Assembly (NCBI GenBank): GCA_037501455.1
Contig: CM074858.1
Span: forward strand, 49,163,001-49,227,000
Length of the DNA stretch: 64,000 bases
Reading direction: 5' to 3'
Origin: Lantana camara
Taxonomy: Eukaryota > Streptophyta > Magnoliopsida > Lamiales > Verbenaceae
Shown here: positions 23,120-34,465 of the stretch, in pieces
Position numbering within the stretch: the first letter of the stretch is position 1
Layout: each line of letters begins with the position of its first letter
Made by a program: the position numbers and the translations under genes
Notes under the pieces: model-generated
Database searches by the model: none
Told to the model about the DNA's origin: nothing
The model's input: only the letters and a program-made list of their open reading frames with translations

Positions 23120-24295
23120 TGTAGCACCTCGCACTATGAGGCACCACATCCCCCGCACTATGGCTCGACACGAGTAACGAAATGGTAAATCCGCACCCGT
23201 ATCAAACCATAGAGAACGGGAGACAAACAAAAAACCCTCCTAAGCTAGGCGGAACTTAGAGCCTGCAATAATAACCAATCAACAAACTATAATGCATCGG
23301 AAAACTAAAATTCAAACACACAAACCATAAGCAGACTTGGGCTCTTCAGGCCTCTTTTAAACTCATAAACAAAGCCCAACAAAAGCAGTTCAATAGCAAC
23401 TACATAAGGATTCAAGTTCATAATAATACAGAATCGAATCATGCAGGATTTAAGTATAAATGCGAGTGCAGAGACTCTTCTAAACAACTTGACCAACTCA
23501 AAGACTCCACACACTTCTGCCTAGCTCGAAACTCCGAAGCCAAACCTGCGCAGTAAAAGGTTGGGGAGGGAGAGGGTCAGTCTCTAGAAGACTGAGTGAG
23601 CAGGAGCGATACATATATATATAAGAAACATGCACATGCAAGTCATAAATCCCGAGCAAAGGTTTTATTGGAAATTAGTTCCCACGAAGGGCAAGAAAAT
23701 AAATAAACAATGCTCGAACTTTACGACTAATTCATATTAAATTCATTAGTTTCATAATTTAGACATAAACACAAAGCCTCGGCGAGTGAGCGTGCATTAT
23801 CTCCAACCAACTCCGACCGTGTACGACAAATATCATTAATACATTGAATATGTGATCATGCAGTATATTATAATACACACAAATCATATAACATAGTCGT
23901 TTGGGCGATCCGTGTCTCGGCCTTCCCGCACGGTGCATAACAATCATAACATAACATAATCATATTTATAAAACAAGTTCCAACCTTCTTCCTCCGGCGG
24001 TGGACGGGTTTGCAAGGCCCGACCACCTAAACATATCATTGTGGCTATGAGGTTCATGAGGTCTCAAAGCCCGGTTAGCGTTTCCTCGTCAAAAACTCCT
24101 TGACAAGGTCCGTTTTGCCGTAATATAGTGGAACTAGCACATGGGATCACCGTCGGCCCGTGCCTCCCCGGATAGCCACATGTACTAAGTCCCTGGGCCC
24201 GTGCAATCATAATCATATCTCGCCAAAACATATCAATTCATAAGAAACATAACATAATTCGTAAGTCATTTGAAAAGGGTTTACTCTATCAATAT
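23120..24295 (-). mobile_element. Ty3/gypsy LTR fragment, reverse
   Basis: The fragment starts TGTAGCACCTCGCAC, followed by ACCACATCCCCCGCAC, as in the LTRs at 37440 and 50289. It continues through the GCTAGGCGGAAC box, the CCTAGCTCGAAACTCC box at 23520 and the CCGTGCAATCATAA box near 24200. It merges near 24295 into a copia LTR; that border is approximate. Confidence 0.75.
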
Positions 24296-24816
24296 TTACT
24301 CGGTACATTGATTTGAATTTGAATTCAAAGTCAAAGTCAAAATTACTTGATAATCAAGTAATAGGAGAGAGAGACCAAAACCCTAGCCCATAAGGACTAG
24401 GATTTTCGGTCCTCCCTTTATTATAAATAGGGGAGCTCGAGCTCCCCTTAGAGGGAATTGGCAATTCTTTTGGTTCATGTGTTGAACACCATCCTTTCTC
24501 CAAGATAAACGAAACCCTAGGTTAAGCCTAAACACTAACTAGAGAACTAGCATGCTTACTAGTTAGATTGTAGTCAAGTTGGTGGACTATCTCTAGAGAG
24601 CTTCAAGTTAGAAGTTTGAAGATTCGAGCTTTACCAAGGAGAGGGGATCAAGCCGCGAGAAGAGTGTTCTTGGGTGGCTTGAAACGCTTCAAGAAAGTTA
24701 ATTAAGAAAGTAAGTTTCTAATCCCTACGAATTTGGTTACACGATTGCGAGTCCAAGATCCTTTTGTTGGGAAAATTTTTTAAATTCCGCTGCTTTCTGA
24801 TTCGTGTTTTCCAACA
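24296..24816 (+). mobile_element. Ty1/copia LTR 3' part, second family
   Basis: The end TTCGTGTTTTCCAACA at 24816 and the body resemble, distantly, the LTR at 19332-21351. A TATAAATAG box at 24422-24430 is followed at once by the perfect 18-bp palindrome GGGGAGCTCGAGCTCCCC (24430-24447). No primer site follows, so it is a solo or truncated LTR nested in gypsy sequence. The left border is uncertain. Confidence 0.7.
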
Positions 24817-27800
24817 ACAAATGCATCTTAACACCAACTAAACCGACAAGTGTGACCCAGAAGACTCACATCCGCCTAGCTCAAGCCAAAAGGAAACCTG
24901 CAACTAAAAGATAAAATGAGGTGCCAGTCAACTGACTGAGTGAGGGGGCTAACGCACACCCACTGTATATATATAGAGCATAGCACATATCAGAAGGGTG
25001 GACTCATGAACCGGAGATAGGTGTTGCATACCAAAACATTTCCAAAAGTACCCAAAACATAGTTATAAGTATAAGTTTTAGAAAACATTTCAGAAACTCT
25101 ATCTCGATTCATGATTCCCAGATAGAACAGATCACATGCTCGGCGAGTACGAGCTTCCAACCGTTACTCCTCAGAACATATCAAATCATAGAATACAAAA
25201 ATCAATCCAACCGTCACACCAATGATGGAGGAGATGTAACGTCCCCAAACCATCTATAACAGACAAACCCTCAAGGGGTAGCGAACCCAAAAGAGTCCTC
25301 CCCGGCTGTACACCGAAGGCTCAAGATATCACGCCTCCCCTATCTCCCTGAGTCGCGCGATGATATCTCAAATGGAGACTATGCACAGGCCGAGCCCTGA
25401 CGGCTCTATACCGTCCCGGGGATTCCTTACCCATAGCTCCTCGGATCCATAACAGAACAGAACAGAACAGATACCATATATCATGGCTAACTCGCTACAG
25501 AACAAATCATAACATAACATAACTTTTCAAAACAGCTTACATATGCTTTCATATCTAATTTTCCAAAACAGAGCTGATTCACAAGGTCATAAACATATCA
25601 TATCCAACACATACTTATTTATAATAGATATACTCGCATGCAAGGGTTGAAATCAGCATATTAAGGCCATAGGTCGCATAACTATACAAAATCCTAAACC
25701 TCACCTAGTGAAAGTAGAGTCTGAGAGTGTGAAGGGCCAAACACTCTAAACTTCTGGCCCACCGGCACCACCAAACTCTGTGACAAGGCATACAGAAGCC
25801 CAGACTTAGACTCTATATGAACCAAACAAGACGCACGACATTGCTCAACATGATCGTGGTTATGCATAAGTGTTCATGTTGTGCTTGGATAAGGTGTCGT
25901 GGTCATTCAAGGCATATCAATGCTCAACAACGTCATATTTACAAGCAACCAACATGCAATTCCATATCCAAAGATGCAAGATCAATTTAGGAAGCCAATG
26001 TATTCACAAAATGCATATTAAATCATCCAATGTCACAGGGTTCAATTATAGTATTAGAATTAAGCATCAAGTTCATGTCGAGTTATAAAGTGCATAAGTA
26101 AGAGCAACTTGATCATATAAACATACAAAGTTGTTGTACGTAGATGGCATGCTTGATACAAATAAAGAGTACATTTAATTCACTTAAGATCATACTTTAC
26201 AACTTCACAACATGTTTGGTATACAAGCTCAAGTCACATTCATAGTTTCATAAATATTACACTTACATCCCCTAAGTTATTTATAAAAGTTTAGAATTAT
26301 TACACATACATCCCCTTAGTTGATTACTAAGCATAATTGTTCGTTTAAAGTGTTTATACAATTATTCAACTAGGAATTAATTACTTACAAACATGACAAT
26401 CATCAATTTATAGTAATTCATACTATACCATTTTCAAGTAGTAAGAGTAAATCAAGATATTACAATTCTAACTCCTATCATGCGTCAAGTCTCAAGTTGT
26501 TCAAGCATCCTTCATGTATCTCAATTTTATATTTGAAACACAATTTAAAACTAACATAACATGGAGAACGTCTCAAATTCATATAGAGAAATCACAATAT
26601 GTTCGTTCTTCTAAAATATCATTCAAGTTCATTTAGTCACATAAGAGATTAGTTTCTAGATATTACACTAACACCCCTTCGTATTTAACAAATAGCGTAA
26701 ATTCATCACATCGGAATTCAAATTGTAAATCAAAACATTCATGCATATCACAATCCATTCAATACATGTTTTTGTATATGATTAGAATACATCTCGATCA
26801 ACAAACCAACAATAACCAATTTATTTGCACTTAAAACAATTAATTCAAGTAATCATAATTACGCAAAATAATTCGTAATAAATAGATCGAGTGTCCGATT
26901 AACGAACGGAAAGTGGCGTTGAACTCACCACAACGAGACGAACATTTTGACCAGACGCCGCCGGAACGCCACCACTGTAGCTGCCGGAATTTCGCCGGGC
27001 CACCGCCGAAGGTCTCCGGAAAAATCTCGAAAAATCAGTCCTAAATGAAGTCTTCGTGCCCGTTCCGAATCCTCGATCAATTTCTGAAAATTCCAAGTCA
27101 ATCTCCTCCAATTTCAGATCTAAGAACACGAAAACCCTAAAATCTTCAAACTCAAATTACTTCCAAACCGGTGAACCAAAATGCGATCCGAAAGAGGCGT
27201 TGTCTTACCCATGACGAGCTCTTCGAAAGCCCTGAGGTAGCTCACCGGAAAAATCCTCGGAGCTAGCGCCGCCATTGCACCACCACTATGCCGCCGCGAT
27301 CCACCGCCAATTGGCCAAATCTGGAGTCGCGTGATCACAGACTAATAGTTCTCGTCGTTCCGAACAACTTCCGTGAAGAGCCCGAGGCCAAAAGAAGGTT
27401 GGAAAAGGCCCCCCGTTGGCCGCCGAATATTCTGCCGTCACCCACGTCACCGGAACCACCACCTACGGCCAAGATCTGGTGAAATTGATGCCGGAAATGA
27501 ACTCAGGAGGTCGAACAACCTTGGGAACCATCAAGCCCCGTCGAAAAACACCACCGGAAGCGGTGGAACTACAGTAACTCGCGCCCCCGCCGCGAGCTTT
27601 AGGCGGCGCGTGCGGCGCCGTCGCGGCTCCGATGGCCGCGCCGCCGACGTAAAACGAAGCGCCTAGAAGTCTAATTCCTGGGCATGGGGCGCGTGCATCA
27701 AGAAGATGGCCGAAAACCACCGCGAAGGCCGGCGAAGTGGCGGCGGTCTGACAGCTCCGCCGTTGCTACAGAAATCCGGCCATAACTCCACCACCGTTCG

Positions 27801-28529
27801 TCGTTAGGCCGTGAAATTAGTACTCTTGCGTACTTCTCACCGAGATAATTGGAATGGACTATTTGTTTGTTGAATTCCATCGAGAAACGATCAAGTTATG
27901 GGCTCGTAACCAAAGCCGCGCATAGTACCCGCGGGAGAGAGAGTGGGAGAGAAGAGAGAGAGAGAGAGAGAAAAGAGATTGGGAGAAATGTTTCTTGTGC
28001 ACAAACTATATACAACCGGGTATCCTTATCGAGTAGCAAAGTGAAATATCGGGTACAAATAATCGTAAATAAAATTGGTAAAGTTACGAATAAACATTCG
28101 AGCTCCGAAGTAATTTTATAAATTAAAATGAAAGAGAGAGATTTACCAATTAGAGTTTAATTCAATTTAATTTTTTAGAAACGTTTCGTACAATTTAACG
28201 ACACTTCGTAAACACATGATTGATAATTAATCTCAAGGAATTCAAGTAAACCAAAATTAAACAAGTTAAGTAACATGATGGATTTAAAATCAACTTGACA
28301 ATTATTTCATGGAATAAATTTGAATTAAATCAAATTAGACAGTTAGGGTTAAATATGCACGTAATTAATCAAGTTGATAATTAATCTTAGAATAATTCGA
28401 ATGAACACATATTAAATTGAATTTACATTAAATCACATAATTCAAGAACTCTTAAATTAAACACACACAAGTGTAGAGACTTAGTTGTTAATGTCGTCAG
28501 GACGCCCTTCGAGAATACGGGACGTCACA
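24817..28529 (-). mobile_element. Ty3/gypsy LTR, reverse, GC-island subfamily
   Basis: This is the body of a minus-oriented LTR ending GGGACGTCACA at 28529 (TGTGACGTCCC on the minus strand). It aligns along its length with the solo LTR at 40521-44126, including the ACGAACGGAAAGTGGCGTTG box (26904; 42714) and the GC-rich block. Its opposite end is missing because it starts mid-LTR at the copia junction. It has no coding capacity beyond chance GC-rich frames. Confidence 0.75.
26890..27860. other. GC-rich island inside the gypsy LTR
   Basis: About 1 kb is rich in CGCCGGAA- and CCGCCG-type words, in sharp contrast to the AT-rich flanks. Open frames appear on both strands because stop codons are AT-rich; none is conserved as a protein with the homologous block at 42700-43700. 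It includes GGCGGCGCGTGCGGC near 27602. Confidence 0.7.
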
Positions 28530-30110
28530 CGGGGTATCCCCTAACTAATAGATGTCGAGAGTCCCACGTGCCTGTGAGATCATCTCTTCGGCTAGTCACT
28601 CGAGACCATCTCTGAATCTCCGAATGGTCGCGTCAACATATGGGCGTTACCTCGCACAGCTACGACCGCGGCCCGATACCGCCCAGCCGGTCTGATATTG
28701 AGAGTAACCCCGTGGCCCAGAACTACCCCGTGGGCGTCCCGACGAGTGCAATCAAACAGTAACAAAAAGAATAGCTTGTTAACAAGAACGGTAGATTCTT
28801 TTCAAACAAAACGAAGGATTTGATGCAGTACTTATAGGTAAGAAATACTTTTTACTAACAAAAGTCATTTGTCTTAAAACCAGTAACTAATAATCAAATA
28901 TTTATCTTCATAGGTATACCATGACGGGAATAAAATCAAAATCATCAAATAAAGGTCTGACGAAGGCTGGTATAATAATATAGATATACGTATTTCAGTT
29001 TTAAAGGTAAAGTTTCCTCACTATACTGTTTCGCAGTTGGTCCTAGTTCTCCTGACAAAAAGGACAAACATGACTCTAGGTCAAAAGGTGTTAAATCTAA
29101 ATACCGTTATCTGAAACTAATTTCAGAAAATAAACAGGTTACAATCACAATTTACATTTCCCACATATGCATGCACAAATTCGCGGTATATAAATATATA
29201 TTCTCTGATGTACCAAATTTTAAAAAATCACATAAATTATATCTCAATATATAATAATCATTTTGATTTCAACCACATCATTATTGAAGGCTGTACAGAG
29301 TATTACATATGAACTAAACTATAAAATGAATAACCTAAATCATGTTCCAAGATGATTATTTGAATAACACCAACATCAACTATAAAAGAATTTACGAAGT
29401 CCTTTATTTCGTTAAAATAATGTACTGATAGTAATTGAAATTTAACTTGTAATTAACAATATCTACATTTTTATTTTTATTTTTATTTTTATTTATTTAT
29501 TTATTTTTATTTCTTTTTTAAATTCTAAAATGTGGTTATTAGTCAAACATAGTATTTTCCGTTATTAATTCTATGCATAATAGAGAATGCTATTAATATT
29601 ATAAATCACATCATGTATTACTATCATAATTACATAAAGTGGAATTAGTAGGTCAGTTAATTTATTTTAACCTGGTATGCCAACAAAAGTATTTTAACGT
29701 TAAAAAAAAAAAAGAATTCTAGCAACCATTAATTTAAAATACAAAATTCGAGCTAATCCATTCCTAAATATTATAAAGTATGTTCAGTATGAATAACGAT
29801 ATTTAGTACTTCATCAATTAAGTGTTACTCATACTAATTACTCATGTCAATTACTCCAGCTATTGGTAGAAAGTGTAAAGTCATGCTAATTACTCATTTT
29901 AAATTAAATTATAATTAAAATATTACCTACTATAAAACAATTCATAGTTATTAGGTCTAAAAATTTCCTAAATATAATGGGATCAAGTAACATTATAAAT
30001 TTAAATAAATAAATTGCGCAGTTGATATGCCATGAAATGTGTATGCATGTTATGATATAATATTTTCCTAATTTATAATTTCTTACTTTTCTAAATATCA
30101 GGGTGTCACA
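28530..30110 (-). mobile_element. Ty3/gypsy LTR fragment, reverse, AT-rich
   Basis: The fragment begins mid-LTR with a CCGTGG...GTCCCGACGAGTGCAATC region resembling the gypsy LTR body and ends at 30110 in AGGGTGTCACA (TGTGACACCCT start on the minus strand). It includes a low-complexity TTTTTATTTTTATTT run near 29470-29520. Identity to other LTRs is low in the middle. Confidence 0.5.
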
Positions 30111-30628
30111 GAAGCCCTATTTTATACCCACCAGTATTTTAAGACTGAACCCAGTTTTGTTTTAAGTTTTCCTTTGTAGTTGGGAGTGCTAGGCGGGAAT
30201 CCGAGTCTTTTGGAGTCTTGTATTAGTGTCTAGCATTTCTTTATGCATACACTCATACTTTTATGACTATTATTTTGTTTATGAACATGTATGAGCGACT
30301 TTTGTTAATGAAGGACCATGTTGGCCATTGATACTTCAAATTTGTTATATGTTTTGTTGTACGGGAACTTATAAGCTCGTTGTTTGTAGTATGAGCGACT
30401 TTTATTGATACTTCAAATTTGTTATATGTTTTGTTAATGAGCGACTTTTATTTGCTCTGATATTGTTCTCTCTTTTTGCTTAATTAGTTTAAAGGTTAGC
30501 TCCCGCCTAGCATAATGAGTGTGTTGTGTCCCCGTTCACCTTGATTTGGCACGTGTATGCATTTTTCATTTCATATACGGGGTCGGGTCATGGTGCGGGG
30601 ATGTGGCGTCACGTGCTCGGGTGCTACA
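30111..30628 (+). mobile_element. Ty3/gypsy LTR 3' fragment, forward
   Basis: The fragment reads TATACCCACCAGT, GTGCTAGGCGGGAATCC, GCTCCCGCCTAGCATAATG, GTGTCCCCGTTCACC, then TCGGGTGCTACA at 30628. Each box has its reverse complement in the LTR at 50289-50780. It is joined at 30110/30111 to a reverse LTR start, with the rest missing. Confidence 0.75.
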
Positions 30629-30730
30629 GGCTCGTTGGCTCGTGAGCCACACCCACATACCCCGAGCCCGAGCCAACAAAAATAGCCAAAGCTTGGCTGG
30701 CTTGGCTCGTTTTCATACTTAGGGCTGAGC

Positions 30731-31039
30731 TCATGATGCATAGAACCTCTTTAATCTAGGAATAAGAGGCAGGTAGTGCATTGATTTGATAGGAACTTGT
30801 TTTCTTCTGCCTTTACTCCCTTTGTCTTCAAATGCTTCATATGTAGCGGTACCACAAAACTTACATTCCGTAACGTTTTCATGATCTTTGTAATACAACA
30901 TGCAACCGTTTACACAACAATCAATTCTTTTACTAACCAACCCAAGCTTCTTCACCAACTTTTCTATTTCATAAATTTTTTTTGGAATATTATTGTCGAG
31001 TGGTAGTAATCCCAAAATCAATTGTATGATCTTGTCCAT
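30731..31039 (-). pseudogene. CACTA (En/Spm) TNP2-like transposase N-terminal fragment
   Basis: An open stretch of 102 codons resembles the start of plant TNP2-type transposases. It reads an IPKKIYEIEKLVKKLGL-like helix, NGCMLYYKD, CKFCG (a Cys pair of the zinc-binding element) and then VPIKSMHYLPLIPRLKRFYAS. It stops just after this region, where intact TNP2 proteins continue for several hundred residues, so it is a truncated remnant. It is trapped between two forward gypsy LTR pieces (30628 and 31051). Confidence 0.85.
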
Positions 31040-32161
31040 AGCATTATGTGTGTAATACCCCGCTCGCGTGTGTGCTAATTGTGCATTTGAATTAATTATT
31101 TATATAATTATGTGACTTATATGATATTTAAATGTCGATTATATGCTAAATGTTTATTTCTTTGAGCTTCTATATGAATTTTGAACGTTTGTGCTTGCAT
31201 GACTTCGAACTTGATCCGTATGCATCCGAATTTAATTCCGATTTTTGTGATAATTGGACATGTATGAAATATGTCAGTCATGAACATGTTTATATTCTCT
31301 TTACATGATTTTAAGTTCGTTTGTTGAGGTCTTCGACCGTTTTCGTGAAAAAGGGACTTAAGGGCCTAAAACGTTTTTCGCGCACCTTGTGTTCCGAGAG
31401 GCATAACTTGAGCTCGGGAATTTGGATTCAAATTCCATCACCACTGTTGGACTCATTTCAACAATTTAGGTCCAATGGAATAAGCTTAACATTTTTCCAA
31501 TCCCTTTTGAACCTCCGAAATTTGCCCAAACCGAGCACCTTGTATCGGAATTGCCGTCTTGGACTAAATTGGACATAACTCCCTCATCCTAACACCTTTT
31601 CGACTCAAACTTGGACCCACACTCCACTCACTCACCCCTCTACCTCCTAACCCTAACTATTTTAGAATCCAAGAAAGGAAAAAGGAAGAAATAGCAGCAG
31701 AAGCAAGGAAGAGGTGAAGAACCCATCACTATTTACCATTCCAAGATTTTGAGCTCAAATCTTGTTCAATCGTCATCCAATTAAAGTGGTAAGTGTACTT
31801 TTTATGTTATCCATATCTATGTGTTTCTTTTAATCCTTGATTTGCTGATTTTGAGATTGGTTTGATTAAGTTGTGGCTTAAGAGATGAATAGTAAGGGTT
31901 TGATGCTCTTTTGTGAATCATGCATGTATCCTTGAGTTTTATTTTGATTTAATGCATGTTATATGTTCATAAAACCTCCATCAATGATTCCTTGAATTTA
32001 ATTTGAGTGCTATTTGAGGATTCTTAACTATACCATTAATGAACATTGAAGTATTTGCTTGAGTATGAACTTTGTATGGACTCTTTGTACTTGTACCATG
32101 TTGTGGCTCGGTTTTACCTACAATTTAGGTCTTTGCACGAAGGAGAAGACTCCAGAGCAAG

Positions 32162-32321
32162 CTAACGCCCATTAGCGTTACTCCCTCCCCTGGTGCCTGA
32201 TCCTCCTAACGGTCATTAGGTCTGGTTAGGGACCAGATTGTTAGCTTAGGGCATGGCTACTGCCCTAGTTAACGACCGTTAGTGACCATTAGGCATGATG
32301 TGGACTAACGGCCGTTAGTCC
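32162..32321. repeat. Cluster of CTAACGGCCGTTAG palindromic words
   Basis: Words start at 32162 (CTAACGCCCATTAG), 32206 (CTAACGGTCATTAG), 32269 (TTAACGACCGTTAG) and 32305 (CTAACGGCCGTTAG). The last extends to a perfect 20-bp palindrome, 32302-32321. A further hairpin, TAGGGCA...TGCCCTA, spans 32247-32268. Confidence 0.85.
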
Positions 32322-32983
32322 CCCTTATATGCTCAGGTGTTGTTTTTGTTCGTTTGTTTACTTTTTATGCTCTTTCCCCGCCCCGTTCTTGATCCCTATG
32401 TGTTATATACATGCTGTATGATGTGCTATAAGTTATGTATTGGAAGTATGGTGTGTTTTAAATACGTTTATATGAGCTATGATCTTATAAGTCTTACGTG
32501 CTACCTCATCTCAATTCTATTTGTCTCACTTGCATTCTTTTCTTACTTGGTTGAGTGTTGTATGATCTTTCTTAATCCGTTTATGATCCGTATGCTTTGT
32601 TAACTCATTGTATTGCTTGTTATGCTCCTTGTTATGAACTTATGAGGGGTTTTTTTTGTTTATATGCGAGCTATGACCTAATGTGACCTAAGTGCTATCT
32701 TGTAACATTTTATACGCATCAATTGAATTCATGTGCATTTGCCAAGCATCTAATTGGTTCATATTGAGTCTAAGAGTGTCTTTTATTGTTTGTTTTGTTC
32801 TGCGAATCATCCTGTGGGTGACGAGGAGGTGGTTCCGTGAGCGTCCACTTGGCCTCTTTTTATTCCCACTACGTCTCGAAGGTGAGGTTTTCTTTCTTTT
32901 AGTTAATATGACCTACAACCCTACTTGTTTTGAAGCTCGCATGCGAATTACGCATATTATATGATAAATACATGTATGATATG

Positions 32984-33444
32984 TGTAGCACCCCGAGCGC
33001 TAGGCACCACATCCCCCCCACTAGAGTCCAGCACATGTAACGAAATGGAACTCCACACACATGTCAAACCATAGCAAACGCGTAACAAATCAAAAACTTT
33101 CCTAAGCTAGTTGGTCTAGACCCTCAAATCAAAGTGCACAATTAAACAAGTATGAGCGGGAGTGATTTAAATACAAGTTATTTCAAATTAACAACTTATA
33201 TAGCTTAGGTATCAAAGTCGAATCATAACATATTACATATTCACATGCCCATCTCGGGCCAAAATAACAAGTATCTAGCATAAGTATACAAAAAAATGTC
33301 CAAAAGCATCACATATTCAAGTTCATAAATATAATCAAATAATTCAAATAAAATAATTATAACAATTAAACATTAAAATAAACATATAAGTGCGTAAATT
33401 AAATAAATTAAAACGCAAGAAGCTCACTCGTGAGGGGCGTTACA
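32984..33444 (-). mobile_element. 461-bp mini gypsy LTR with target duplication ATATG
   Basis: The element starts TGTAGCACCCCGAGCG and ends GAGGGGCGTTACA, both standard ends of this gypsy family. It is flanked by ATATG at 32979-32983 and 33445-33449. At 461 bp it lacks about 3 kb of the usual LTR, including the palindrome cluster. It may be an internally deleted solo LTR or a compact non-autonomous derivative. Confidence 0.9.
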
Positions 33445-33670
33445 ATATGTAGTTTGAGGGCTAGTCCCATTATGTAATAAGACTTTGAAAACACTTTTAT
33501 ACGTATGTAAACTCTATTTTCGTTTTTGTGTTATAAGACTTTTATGCCTCTACGGTCGAAGAATCGGGGCGTTACAATATGTACTTTGAGGGCTCGTCCC
33601 ATTGTGTTATAAGACTTTGAAAACACTTTTATACGTATGTAAATTCTATTTTTGTTTTTGTTTTGAAAAG
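33445..33670. repeat. Duplicated flank next to the mini-LTR
   Basis: The stretch ATATGTAGTTTGAGGGCT... (33445-33525) recurs as ATATGTACTTTGAGGGCT... from 33578. Between them lies another LTR terminus, GAATCGGGGCGTTACA, ending at 33577. Confidence 0.8.
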
Positions 33671-34368
33671 CTTTGATATGTGTGAGTGTGTAGCGAGATA
33701 TGGCTTTGAAAGATAAGCTCTGTAGGAATTTCATCTTTTTGACTTTCAACTGGGCCCCGGAGAGTGACATGGTAACTCGGCACGGCCATGGGGTCACTGA
33801 GCTCTCCCATCAACACTTTCCTTTGAGAGTTTTCACCTAACCTTAGGAGGTTGAGGAAGGTGATTCTCTTGAGCCGGCGGGAGCCACCGCCGAAGGTGTA
33901 AGAAAGTAATTAATCCTTGACTCGTGTGACTTAGACCGATTGTTAGGGCCATCAACCCTTCTATCACCCGGAGTAAGGATGGTTTATGTTTATCTTTGAT
34001 TATGAATTTGATTTAGAATTTGAGAAGTTGGGAACGAGAACTCGTACTCGCCGAGTTAGTGTTACTTTGTATAAATATATGGAACGAGAATGCACTCTTA
34101 ATTACATAAAATTGGTTGTTTTAGCCAACTACCCTTAACCTCTTTCAAGTATATATATCTAATATCATGACAAACATTTTATCTTGAAAAAACCGTCCCT
34201 GGTTCATGGATCATTTCGAATTTGATAAGGGCTTTCCTTTATATGTGTATATGGGTGCATGTGTTAGCCTCCTCACCAGTCTTTAAGACCGACCCTCGTT
34301 GTTGTTTCTCTTTTTCCCCTTTTCTTTTGAGTTGCAGGTGCTTTTGGAGGTTTGAGCTAGGCGACAGG

Positions 34369-34465
34369 TGTTGGGAAAACTTGAAATAGAAACACAGCAG
34401 AATATAAAATTTTTTCCCAAAAGAAGATCGAATCTTGCAATTCTTATTCCCATAGAGCTTAGCAT
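34369..34465 (-). mobile_element. Copia LTR end fragment, reverse
   Basis: TGTTGGGAAAAC at 34369 and a TTTTTTCCC block resemble, in reverse, the LTR end at 24760-24816. It marks the hinge between the two inverted gypsy LTR arms. Confidence 0.55.

Larger units (their letters stand above)
31051..34368 (+). mobile_element. Ty3/gypsy LTR, forward, with a nested mini-LTR
   Basis: The LTR starts TGTAATACCCCGCTCGCG. It runs through the gypsy LTR body, including a GGGAATTTGGATTCAAATTC box near 31417, a palindrome cluster near 32162-32321 and a GAGGTTTGAGCTAGGC box near 34348-34362, and is then cut by a copia fragment at 34369. A 461-bp LTR is inserted at 32984. It forms a large, diverged inverted repeat with 34466-37199. 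Confidence 0.8.

Noticed and set aside
28530..30110. Independent intergenic region or matrix-attachment site, from its AT-rich low-complexity content
   Set aside because: The ends and some boxes fit a decayed reverse gypsy LTR; nothing specific supports an attachment region.
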